NCBI GenBank assembly: GCA_035628915.1
Contig: DASPIW010000004.1
Coordinates: 25,846-89,845 of the forward strand
DNA: 64,000 nucleotides
Reading direction: 5' to 3'
Origin: JARBUG01 sp035628915
Lineage (GTDB): Bacteria; Bacillota; Sulfobacillia; Symbiobacteriales; Symbiobacteriaceae
Position 1 is the stretch's first letter, and the number at the start of each line of letters is the position of its first letter. This document shows, piece after piece, positions 1 through 7,221 of the stretch. The notes under the pieces were generated by a model. It did no database searches and had not been told where the DNA came from. It worked only from the letters and a program-made list of their open reading frames with translations. A program made the position numbers and the translations under genes.

Positions 1-224
1 CGGGGACCGTCAGGGGCCACGGGCAGCAGGGGCGCCCAGCACCAGAGACCTTGCCCGCTGCGGACGGCTACGGTCTCCCGGTCCTCATGGCGGGCAATGG
101 CGTCGTAGTCAAAGACCACATCGAGAATGCCGGTGGGACCGCACGCCGGGCACGTGGTGGCGGTTGGGCTCGCCGGGTAAGTCTTGCCGCAGAGGACACA
201 TTCCAGGTGCTTAACGTACTGCAC
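1..224 (-). CDS. Threonine-synthase-like PLP enzyme, N-terminal fragment (cut by window edge)
   Basis: Reads leftwards out of the window, so only about 74 N-terminal residues are visible. It opens with a zinc-ribbon pattern, Cys9-x2-Cys12 and Cys25-x2-Cys28, followed by a GILDVVFDYDA stretch and a Leu-Trp-containing segment. This arrangement is typical of the N-terminus of threonine synthases and related fold-type II PLP enzymes. The start is taken as the GTG at 222-224 because GAGAGGGG lies about eight bases upstream. The gene overlaps the 3' end of the hydantoinase gene by 14 bases, so it is co-translated as the last visible gene of the purine operon. The PLP domain is outside the window. 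In this context it may act on a diamino or amino-acid product rather than in threonine synthesis; that is inference. Confidence 0.7.
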   Translation of the reverse strand, partial: MQYVKHLECVLCGKTYPASPTATTCPACGPTGILDVVFDYDAIARHEDRETVAVRSGQGLWCWAPLLPVAPDGP

Positions 225-1593
225 GGTCCACGCCCCTCTCGAGGTATTTGCCCCAGCCGGCTTCCGCCTTGAGTTCGCCGTCCCGGATGACGGGGCGCCC
301 GCGCACCAGCACATGGCGGGCAGCGCCGCTTACCGGAAGCCCTTCATACGGGCTGTTGTCGCTGCCGCAGTGGTGGGTAGCCGCTGACCAGGTGTGACGG
401 GGCGCCGGGTCCCACACAACGATGTCCGCGTCGCTGCCCGGAGCGATGGTGCCTTTGCGCGGATAGAGCCCGAAAATCCGAGCGGGATCCGTCGCCGTAA
501 CGGCAACGAGCTCTTCCAGGGTGATGTATCCGCGCTCGACGCCGTAGGTGTACAGGAACGGCAGTCGCTCCTCGACGCCTGGGGCGCCGTTTGGAATCCT
601 GTCGAATCGCTCCCTGCCCCGCGCCTTCTGCTCCAGCGTCCAGGGGCAGTGGTCGCTGGCGACGACCTCAACGGTCTTGCCCAGAGCGTCCCAAAGGGCT
701 TTCCGATCCTTCTCCGTGCGTAGCGGCGGCGACAGCACCCACCGGGCGCCATCGAAGTGGGGGCGGGCGAGCTCATCAGCCGTGAAGAGCAGGTAATGGG
801 TACAGGTCTCGGCCAGCACGGGAATCCCCCGCCGCCGGGCGGCTTCGATCTCCTCCAGCGCTTCCCGGCAGGTAACATGCACTACGTAGAGCCGGGCGCC
901 GGCCATTTCCGCCAGGCGGCACGCCCGCCCCGTGGCCTCGGCCTCGGCGGCGGCCGGCCGGGTGACGGCATGGAACCGGGGCGCCGTCTCGCCGCGCGCC
1001 ACGGCCTCGACCACCAGGGTATCAATCACATCGCCGTTTTCAGCGTGAACGAGCACCAGGCCGTTCGCCTTTGCGACCGCCCGCATGACGGCGAACAGGT
1101 CGGAATCGCCCAGCATCAGGCGGTTGCGGTACGCCGTGTATACCTTGAATGACGGCACGCCTGCGCGCACCATGAGCGGGATCTCATCTAACACAGAAGG
1201 ATTTACATCAATAATGCCCATGTGAAAACCATAGTCGATCACCGCGTGAGGCGCAGCCCGCCGGTGCCAGTCGGCCAGGGCGTTCCCGAGCGAGTCGCCC
1301 CGCTCCTGGGTGATCATGTCGATCACCGTGGTCGTACCGCCAAAGGCTGCGGCGATTGTGCCGCTGTACCAGGAATCGGCGTTGAACTCGCCGCCCCCGG
1401 TGGGCAGTTCAATGTGCGTGTGCGGGTCAATGGCCCCGGGCAGCACGTAGCACCCCTCGGCATCAATCACCTCGTCGCCGGGCGCCCGCAGGCCCGCCCC
1501 GATGGCCGTCACCTGGGCGCCCTCCACCCGGACATCCGCCAGCATGCGGCCCGCGGCTGTCACCACTGTGCCGCCGGAGATCATCGTGGCCAT
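211..1593 (-). CDS. hydA: Dihydropyrimidinase / hydantoinase family amidohydrolase
   Basis: 460 residues, full length for the cyclic amidohydrolase family that opens dihydropyrimidine, hydantoin or related rings. The binuclear metal site is visible: IDPHTHIE near residue 57, a lysine in SFKVYTAY near 148 that would be carboxylated, VHAENGD near 182, YVVHVT near 237 and ASDHCPW near 312. The ATG start has GAGGGGGG upstream. It lies 92 bases after the XRE regulator gene and overlaps the following PLP gene. In E. coli and clostridial purine-degradation clusters a HyuA/HydA protein sits beside SsnA and a molybdenum hydroxylase, as here. The exact ring substrate cannot be read from sequence; allantoin cannot be excluded. 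Confidence 0.9.
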   Translation of the reverse strand: MATMISGGTVVTAAGRMLADVRVEGAQVTAIGAGLRAPGDEVIDAEGCYVLPGAIDPHTHIELPTGGGEFNADSWYSGTIAAAFGGTTTVIDMITQERGDSLGNALADWHRRAAPHAVIDYGFHMGIIDVNPSVLDEIPLMVRAGVPSFKVYTAYRNRLMLGDSDLFAVMRAVAKANGLVLVHAENGDVIDTLVVEAVARGETAPRFHAVTRPAAAEAEATGRACRLAEMAGARLYVVHVTCREALEEIEAARRRGIPVLAETCTHYLLFTADELARPHFDGARWVLSPPLRTEKDRKALWDALGKTVEVVASDHCPWTLEQKARGRERFDRIPNGAPGVEERLPFLYTYGVERGYITLEELVAVTATDPARIFGLYPRKGTIAPGSDADIVVWDPAPRHTWSAATHHCGSDNSPYEGLPVSGAARHVLVRGRPVIRDGELKAEAGWGKYLERGVDRAVR

Positions 1594-1629
1594 CGCTCAC
1601 ATCCCCCCTCGTTTCGCCAGGCTCGAACC

Positions 1630-1661
1630 GTTTCCGTCGGCCAGGAGTTGCGGACGGAAAC
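1630..1661. repeat. Inverted repeat between regulator and hydantoinase genes
   Basis: GTTTCCGTC at 1630-1638 is the exact reverse complement of GACGGAAAC at 1653-1661, with a 14-base loop. It lies in the 92-base gap between the XRE/cupin gene and the hydantoinase gene. It could be an operator for that regulator or an mRNA hairpin that tunes expression of the last two genes. No T-run follows, so it is not an obvious terminator. Confidence 0.5.
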
Positions 1662-1685
1662 TGTCCGACCCTTCCTTCAACTCCT

Positions 1686-2228
1686 CTAGAACTTGGGCGG
1701 GGTAATTGCCGCCAGGACTGTCAGCTCCTGCTTGCCGCTGTTGCGGATGCGATGGGGGAGGGACGCCCGGATCTGAATGGCATCCCCCTCCTGGAGCCGG
1801 TAAATCTCGTCGGCCACGGTGATCTCCATCTCTCCGCCCAGCACCACGAAAGCTTCCTCGCCCGGGTGTGAGGTGACTTCATCGCCCGAGGCGACGCCCG
1901 GCGGTAGCCGGGTCAGCACGACTTCCAGCTGTGCCTGCGGATCGGCGGGGGAGAGCAGCTCCCACTGGGCCGCCGTGTCGTGCAGGCGTAAGATGCGCCG
2001 CTCGTGCTTGCGCACCACGGGGCTGGGGGTGGCCTCATCAAGCAGGAAGAAAAAGACGGGCACTTCCAGGGCGCCTGCAATGCGGCGGAGCGATGTGATG
2101 GACGGCTCGGTCACATCCCGCTCCACCTGGCTGAGAAAACTGGCGGTAAGGCCTGTCCGGTTAGCCAGTTCCTGCAGGCTGATGTCCATCTGCTGGCGGC
2201 GCTGCCGAATCCGCTCGCCAATACCCAC
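1686..2228 (-). CDS. XRE-family regulator with C-terminal cupin domain
   Basis: 180 residues from a GTG start at 2226-2228, chosen because GAAGGAGGTC sits seven bases upstream. A longer reading frame would run back into the ssnA-like gene. Residues about 4-60 form a lambda-repressor-type helix-turn-helix (ERIRQRRQ, LTASFLSQVER, SITSLRRIA). Residues about 100-178 form a small cupin barrel (SHPGEEAFVVL, GDAIQI, PHRIRN). Proteins of this build sense small metabolites and regulate nearby catabolic genes. Being inside the purine operon, it probably controls that operon and itself. The ligand is unknown. Confidence 0.87.
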   Translation of the reverse strand: MGIGERIRQRRQQMDISLQELANRTGLTASFLSQVERDVTEPSITSLRRIAGALEVPVFFFLLDEATPSPVVRKHERRILRLHDTAAQWELLSPADPQAQLEVVLTRLPPGVASGDEVTSHPGEEAFVVLGGEMEITVADEIYRLQEGDAIQIRASLPHRIRNSGKQELTVLAAITPPKF

Positions 2229-2256
2229 GGGAATGACCTCCTTCCATATGTACGGA

Positions 2257-3567
2257 TCAGATCTGCTTCCAGACCTGCGCTGCAACACTTTGGGCCTGCC
2301 GGGCGAGCGTCTCCTCGTCAACGCCGACGATGCGGCGGTCGCTCACCACGACCTGGCCGCGCACCAGCACCGTGCGCACGTGGGCCGCTGAGATGCCGAA
2401 GAACAGGTGGAACGGGAAGTTGCCGTCCGTAATGGGCGTTGGGGGCCGGTAATCGGTGACGACGAGGTCGGCGGCGCTGCCGGGCTCCAGCCGGCCCAGG
2501 GGGGCGCCGAAGCGTTCGCTCAGAATGCGGGGGTTCTCTCTTAGCAGCACATCGGCAAACTCGGCCACGCCCGCTGAAGGGGTCGCGGTGCTGTGGCTGT
2601 GCAGCGTGGCTGCCGCCCGGAGGGTCTCCAGCATGTCCGGGGTGTAGCCGTCGGTGCCGAGGGCGACCTTGACGCCCTGTTTCCGCATGTCGAGAATGCG
2701 GGGGAAGCCCACGGCGTTGCCCATGTTGGAGTGGGGTTGATGAGTCAGCACCACGCCGGTATAAGCGAGAATCGCCATCTCTTCTTCATCAAGATGGACG
2801 CCGTGTCCGACGAAGGTGCCGGGTCGCAGGATCCCGGCAGCCGCCAGCCGGTGTGCCGTGCGGACGCCGCTGCGCTCCAGCGCGTCGGCGGGGTCTTCAG
2901 GCCCTTCGGCCAGGTGGATGTGGAAGCCGGCGCCCAGCTCGTCGGCGGCGGCACGGCAGTGGCGGAGCGTCTCGTCCGACAGGGTGAAGGCGGCGTGGAG
3001 CCCGAAAAGGGCCGGCATGCGCCGATCTCTGAGGAAGCGAACGTTCTCTTCGATGCCTTCCTGCGCACCCACGGCACCGTTGCGATCCGTCACCTCATAG
3101 CAGAGGCAAGCCCGAATGCCCAGCGTGTCGGCGGCACGCGCAATCTCGTCGAGCGAGCCGGCGATAAAGGAAGGGCTTGCGTGATGGTCCACCACGGTGG
3201 TGACCCCGCAGCGCAGGTGATCAGCCAGGCCGTACAGGGCGCTCAGGTGCACCGCTTCACGGGTGAGCGCCCGGTCCAGCTTCCACCAGACGCTTTCGAG
3301 AATCTGCCGGAAGGAGCGCGGCGCCGGGCCGGGAAAGGCAAACCCCCTGGCGAACAGGCCGTAGAGGTGGGTGTGGGCGTTGGTCAGTCCGGGCATGATG
3401 ACGGCGCCCCGGGCATCAATGTGCCCGGCGTCGGGGTAGAGTTCGCTCAGTTCCTGAAAGCCTGCCACGGCACTGACGCGGTCGCCGTCCACCAGTACAC
3501 CGGCGTCAGGCAGCACGCCCAGGGCGCCCATCGTGGCCACGATTCCCGGGCCAATTAGCAGTCTCAC
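2257..3567 (-). CDS. ssnA: SsnA-like amidohydrolase (purine/pterin-type aminohydrolase)
   Basis: 436 residues. Metal ligands of the amidohydrolase superfamily are visible: NAHTH near residue 65, a His in HIHLAEG, the VGHGVHLD histidine and the LGTDG aspartate. The stretches WWKLDRAL, VVDHHASP and YEVTDRNG closely recall E. coli SsnA, encoded beside a molybdenum hydroxylase and a hydantoinase. The start is GTG, with GGAGGTGA seven bases upstream; that RBS overlaps the stop of the preceding gene, so the two are translationally coupled. The probable reaction is hydrolytic deamination or ring opening of a purine-related compound. The true SsnA substrate is, to my knowledge, not settled. Confidence 0.85.
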   Translation of the reverse strand: MRLLIGPGIVATMGALGVLPDAGVLVDGDRVSAVAGFQELSELYPDAGHIDARGAVIMPGLTNAHTHLYGLFARGFAFPGPAPRSFRQILESVWWKLDRALTREAVHLSALYGLADHLRCGVTTVVDHHASPSFIAGSLDEIARAADTLGIRACLCYEVTDRNGAVGAQEGIEENVRFLRDRRMPALFGLHAAFTLSDETLRHCRAAADELGAGFHIHLAEGPEDPADALERSGVRTAHRLAAAGILRPGTFVGHGVHLDEEEMAILAYTGVVLTHQPHSNMGNAVGFPRILDMRKQGVKVALGTDGYTPDMLETLRAAATLHSHSTATPSAGVAEFADVLLRENPRILSERFGAPLGRLEPGSAADLVVTDYRPPTPITDGNFPFHLFFGISAAHVRTVLVRGQVVVSDRRIVGVDEETLARQAQSVAAQVWKQI

Positions 3568-3574
3568 GCCCGTA

Positions 3575-4699
3575 TCACCTCCAGGGCGGCAGCATGGTCA
3601 CCTGCTCGCGGGGCCGGAAAGAGAGCGCCCCGTCCGGGCACGCCGAAACGCAGAGCCCGCACTCGAAGCAGTTGGCCGCATTGATGACCGGGAACTCCTT
3701 GGGGCGGGCAACAATCGCGTCGAAGTAGCAGACCACCCCGCAAATGGTACAGCCGCTGCACTTGGAGTCGTCCAACTGCGGTGCCTCTTCGGCGGTGAGC
3801 ACGACCCGCTGGCCGCGTCCCCACCGCTTCAGGTAGAGCCCCCGGATTCCTTCCGTATCGGCGTAGCCATGCCCGTCGAGCCAGGCGCCCAGGCCGTTGG
3901 CCAACTCTGCATACGCAGCCGGACCTTTCAGGACCGGGAGGGTGGTGACCTGAACGAGTACGGCGCCCACCATCAGGAACTCCAGCACATCGCGCACGCT
4001 CATGGCCCCGCCGCTGGCAATGACGGGCTTTCGTACCTTTCGGGCGACTTCAAAGACGGTCCGGACTGCGATGGGGTGAATTGGGGCGCCGCTCAGCCAG
4101 CAGTAACCGTAGTGGTCGCTGAGGCGCGGAGCGCCGTTCTCATCTGGGTCAATATCCAGCACCGGGCCAAACCCGCTCATGCAGACGAACGCGTCCACAA
4201 ACGGCTCAATCTCTTGGGCGCGCTCGGCAATATCCTCGCCGTGCCACAGGCAGAGCTTGGCCCAAATGGGCACCGAAACGGCCCGGCGGAGGGCCTGAAT
4301 CGCCTCGACGGACTCCTCCCATGGCTGAAACGCGGTGCTGTACTCCAGCGCCTGGGCGCCGGCTGCCACCAGGCGGACGCCCAGTTCACCCACCTCTGAC
4401 GCAGGCCCGGCAAGGCTTGCGACGACCGGCACACCCAGATCATCCGGAAACGACCACTGCTCTACCGGCAGCGCCGACCCCCGCTGATTGGTGAGCAAGC
4501 CGTCGCGCCCGTACGGCACAACCGTGGGCTCCGGCGGCGCCGGCAGGGGCCAGGGCAATACGGTGCGGGTCACGATGCCGCCGGCACCGCCCTGCACGGC
4601 CGCGATCAGGTCTTTCAGCAGCTCGGTCTGGGGCCCGGAGCCGGATACGATGGGGTTCGGGAAGCGGAGCCCGTTCAGTTCCACTGCGAGATTCGCCAT
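3575..4699 (-). CDS. Dihydroorotate-dehydrogenase-like protein with two C-terminal 4Fe-4S motifs (PreA-like)
   Basis: 374 residues. Residues about 1-295 form an FMN-type TIM barrel of the dihydroorotate/dihydropyrimidine dehydrogenase family (start RFPNPIVSGSGP, GGxGG near 40, KPVIASGG near 240). The C-terminus has a ferredoxin-like pair, CSGCTICGVVC and CFECGLCVSACP. This matches the layout of PreA, the FMN/Fe-S subunit of NAD-dependent dihydropyrimidine dehydrogenase, but no PreT-like partner is encoded nearby. The usual active-site NxSCPN motif is replaced by EYSTAF. The ATG at 4697-4699 is preferred over an upstream GTG because the GGGGG ribosome site would abut the GTG. It follows its paralogue after 13 bases. 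Confidence 0.85.
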   Translation of the reverse strand: MANLAVELNGLRFPNPIVSGSGPQTELLKDLIAAVQGGAGGIVTRTVLPWPLPAPPEPTVVPYGRDGLLTNQRGSALPVEQWSFPDDLGVPVVASLAGPASEVGELGVRLVAAGAQALEYSTAFQPWEESVEAIQALRRAVSVPIWAKLCLWHGEDIAERAQEIEPFVDAFVCMSGFGPVLDIDPDENGAPRLSDHYGYCWLSGAPIHPIAVRTVFEVARKVRKPVIASGGAMSVRDVLEFLMVGAVLVQVTTLPVLKGPAAYAELANGLGAWLDGHGYADTEGIRGLYLKRWGRGQRVVLTAEEAPQLDDSKCSGCTICGVVCYFDAIVARPKEFPVINAANCFECGLCVSACPDGALSFRPREQVTMLPPWR

Positions 4700-4712
4700 C
4701 GCCCGCACCCCC

Positions 4713-5624
4713 TCAAGTTTTCAGGCCCAGGCGCCGCAGATGCAGCCCCTGAACCTGGTGAATATCTTCGTAGCCGTGGGCGTCGAGCCACTCGCTGACG
4801 CCCCTGGCCAGTTTTGCGTAGTAGTTCTGACCCCGGAGCAATATCACCGTGCAGACCTGTACCAGTGAAGCGCCGGCCATGAAGAAGGCAATGACATCCT
4901 TCGGGTTCGCGATGCCGCCCACCCCGATGACCGGCTTCTTGACCCGCCGGGCCACTTCAAAGACGGAGCGCAGGGCGATGGGCCGAATCGGGGTGCCGGA
5001 GAGCCAGCCGTAGCCCAACTGGCTGCCCAGGGTCGGCTCCACGCACTCCACATCGATGCGGAGCGTCGGGCCATAGCTGTTGATGCAGGCGTAGGCGTCC
5101 ACATATGGCTCGATCATCGCTGCCAGTTCGCCCAGGTCGCCTTTGTGGGGCGACAGCTTCGCGATGATGGGGCATTTGACCGACTCGCGCAGGGCGCGGG
5201 CCGTGTCGACCAGCCGGGCGGGGTCCAGATAGTGAATGGTGAACTCGATGGCGTCCACACCCTTGGCCGCCACCCGGGGACCGATGGTGCGGAGTTCATC
5301 GGGCGTATAGCCGACCGAGGCAATGAACGGAATCCGGTGCCGGTGAGCCGCTGCCAGGCCGATATCGTACTCGCGGTCCAGCCACTGTTCAGGCGTCAGT
5401 TCCGTCCATAGCTCCGTGTTCAGCATGCCGGTCTGGCCGTAGCGGACCATGTCGGGGCGGGGCGGTTCGGCGGGCCGTATCGAGACGGTCTTGGCAAGCA
5501 GTCCGCCGGCCCCGCCCTCGGCTGAGCGCCGCAGCTGCTCGCCGTTGCCTACGTTCGGCCCGGCGGCGGGGATGATTGGGTTGCGGAACGTCATGCCCAG
5601 CAGCTCGACGGCAATCTTCGCCAT
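4713..5624 (-). CDS. Dihydroorotate-dehydrogenase-like FMN protein, Fe-S-less paralogue
   Basis: 303 residues, a TIM barrel clearly paralogous to the next gene downstream (shared FRNPIIPAAGP-like start, GYGWLSGTPIRPIALR, KPVIGVGGI). It lacks the C-terminal ferredoxin domain. The segment where pyrimidine enzymes carry NxSCPN reads EFTIHYLDP here, so the catalytic Cys or Ser is missing in both paralogues. They may form a heteromer in which only one subunit wires electrons through Fe-S clusters. AGGAGG precedes the ATG by ten bases. The position between XdhC and SsnA-like genes suggests reduction or oxidation of a purine-derived ring. The substrate is unknown. Confidence 0.82.
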   Translation of the reverse strand: MAKIAVELLGMTFRNPIIPAAGPNVGNGEQLRRSAEGGAGGLLAKTVSIRPAEPPRPDMVRYGQTGMLNTELWTELTPEQWLDREYDIGLAAAHRHRIPFIASVGYTPDELRTIGPRVAAKGVDAIEFTIHYLDPARLVDTARALRESVKCPIIAKLSPHKGDLGELAAMIEPYVDAYACINSYGPTLRIDVECVEPTLGSQLGYGWLSGTPIRPIALRSVFEVARRVKKPVIGVGGIANPKDVIAFFMAGASLVQVCTVILLRGQNYYAKLARGVSEWLDAHGYEDIHQVQGLHLRRLGLKT

Positions 5625-5643
5625 TACGTTTTCGCCTCCTCGG

Positions 5644-6747
5644 TCATCTCCTGATCAACGGTTCGATGAAGACCTCGGCGGCGCCGCCGCAGATCATATC
5701 CATATCGTTCAGATACTCCGGGGCCAGCAGGACCGGGCGCCCCCCCGGGGCCTGGGCCGCCAGCGCCACCCGCCGAATTTCGGCTTCCCACTTCCCACCG
5801 CCCACGGAGCCGACCAGGGTGCCATCGCCCTTGACCAGCATACAGGCGCCGGCGCTACGGGGCGTGCTGCCCCGCACCGAGACGATGGTGGCGAGCGCAC
5901 ACGGCTCCGATTGCGCCAGTGCGTCTGCCAGCGCCAGCCAGACTCTCTGGCCTTCCAGGGTGCCGGCGGGCACACCTGCCTCCCTTTCCGAGCGCCCCGC
6001 TTTCGACAGCGGCACACCGCTACCGCCCCGGCGCACGGCGACCAGCTCGGCCACAATCGCGACAGCAATTTCCGCCGGCGTTTCCGCCCCGATATCCAGC
6101 CCGATGGGCGCCCGCAGCTGCTCCATGGCCCAGACCGTGGCCTCGCCGGCGTCCAGCAGTTCCTTCTGCAATGTTGCGACCTTGCGGCGGCTGCCCACCA
6201 TGCCCAAGTAGGCCGCAGGCTGCTGCACCGCCGCCCGGAGGGCTTCCTTGTCCTTTTCGTGGCTGCGGCCGGCCAGCACAATGAACGTCGTGGCATCCGT
6301 ATGCAGCCGCTGAATGACGGCTGCCATCTCTTCGCACAGCACCGCGCAGCCGGGGAATCGCTCCGGCTGGGCATACTCTGACCGGTCGTCGACTACGGTC
6401 ACCCGGAATCCCGCGGCCAGTGCGGCGGGCGCCAGGGCTGCCGCCACATGTCCGGCCCCGGCTACCAGCAGCTGCGGCGGCGGGAGCACGGGGTCGGTGA
6501 AAACACGCAAATCCCCCACGGTTACAAGGCGGGGGCGCCCGTCGGCAATGGACTGCCGGGCGACGCCCATCAGGTCGTACCGCAGGTCTTTGATCTCCGC
6601 GGCCGACGTTTCGATTCCCTCCATCTCCCCGAACGGCCGCACCACCATGTGGGTGCCCAACATCGGCGCGGGACCGTCCACCACAGCCACACGGCAGGCT
6701 GCTTGCTCCTGCCGGGCAGCCCGGGCCAGCGCTTTCCAATGCACCAT
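5644..6747 (-). CDS. XdhC/CoxI-family molybdenum-cofactor maturation protein, permuted domain order
   Basis: 367 residues. XdhC proteins bind and sulfurate molybdenum cofactor before insertion into xanthine dehydrogenase. Usually a CoxI-type domain comes first and a Rossmann domain second. Here the Rossmann part (LLVAGAGHVA near residue 100, YLGMVGSRRK near 205) is central. The well-conserved CoxI part (ATIVSVRGSTPRSAG, GSVGGGKWE) is at the C-terminus, and the first 85 residues look like a degenerate CoxI copy. The ATG at 6745-6747 has GAGGTGA six bases upstream, overlapping the stop of the 2Fe-2S gene. Its position right after the three dehydrogenase subunits supports the role. Confidence 0.85.
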   Translation of the reverse strand: MVHWKALARAARQEQAACRVAVVDGPAPMLGTHMVVRPFGEMEGIETSAAEIKDLRYDLMGVARQSIADGRPRLVTVGDLRVFTDPVLPPPQLLVAGAGHVAAALAPAALAAGFRVTVVDDRSEYAQPERFPGCAVLCEEMAAVIQRLHTDATTFIVLAGRSHEKDKEALRAAVQQPAAYLGMVGSRRKVATLQKELLDAGEATVWAMEQLRAPIGLDIGAETPAEIAVAIVAELVAVRRGGSGVPLSKAGRSEREAGVPAGTLEGQRVWLALADALAQSEPCALATIVSVRGSTPRSAGACMLVKGDGTLVGSVGGGKWEAEIRRVALAAQAPGGRPVLLAPEYLNDMDMICGGAAEVFIEPLIRR

Positions 6748-6752
6748 CGCTT

Positions 6753-7217
6753 TCACCTCATACGATTTGCTGCCAGACTGACCGCCGCAAATATCTTCTG
6801 GTAGCCGGTGCAGCGACACAGATTTCCTTCCATACCTTCTTTGATCTCTGCTTCTGACGGATTCGGGTTCTGATTCAACAGCGAGTAAGCGCTCATCACC
6901 ATGCCGGTCATGCAGTAGCCGCACTGGACGGCCCCGGCTTCGACGAATGCCTGCTGCACGGGGTGCAGCTTGCCGTCGGACGCCGCCAGCCCTTCGACCG
7001 TAAGCACGTCAGCCCCGTCGGCCTGCGCGGCCATGACGAGGCAGGAGTTGACGGTCCGGCCGTCCAGCAGGACGGTGCAGGCACCGCACTCGCCCTTGCC
7101 GCAGGACTCCTTGGCGCCAATCAGCCCCAGGCGTTCCCGCAGGACATGCAGCAGCGGCTCGGTGGGGGCGGCTTCCACGGTGACAGGCTTTCCGTTCACG
7201 TTCAAACGCAGTTCCAT
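6753..7217 (-). CDS. Xanthine dehydrogenase, 2Fe-2S subunit
   Basis: 154 residues, normal for the small subunit of bacterial molybdenum hydroxylases. The N-terminal plant-type ferredoxin motif is ESCGKGECGACTVLLDG near 38-54 with a further Cys in NSCLVM. The C-terminal helical domain has the second cluster motif, CGYCMTGM near 104 and CRCTGY near 137. It passes electrons from the molybdenum centre to FAD. The start ATG at 7215-7217 follows GGGGAGGGG; longer frames would overlap the molybdenum subunit gene. It lies four bases after that gene and six bases before the xdhC-like gene. Confidence 0.95.
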   Translation of the reverse strand: MELRLNVNGKPVTVEAAPTEPLLHVLRERLGLIGAKESCGKGECGACTVLLDGRTVNSCLVMAAQADGADVLTVEGLAASDGKLHPVQQAFVEAGAVQCGYCMTGMVMSAYSLLNQNPNPSEAEIKEGMEGNLCRCTGYQKIFAAVSLAANRMR

Positions 7218-7221
7218 GTGG

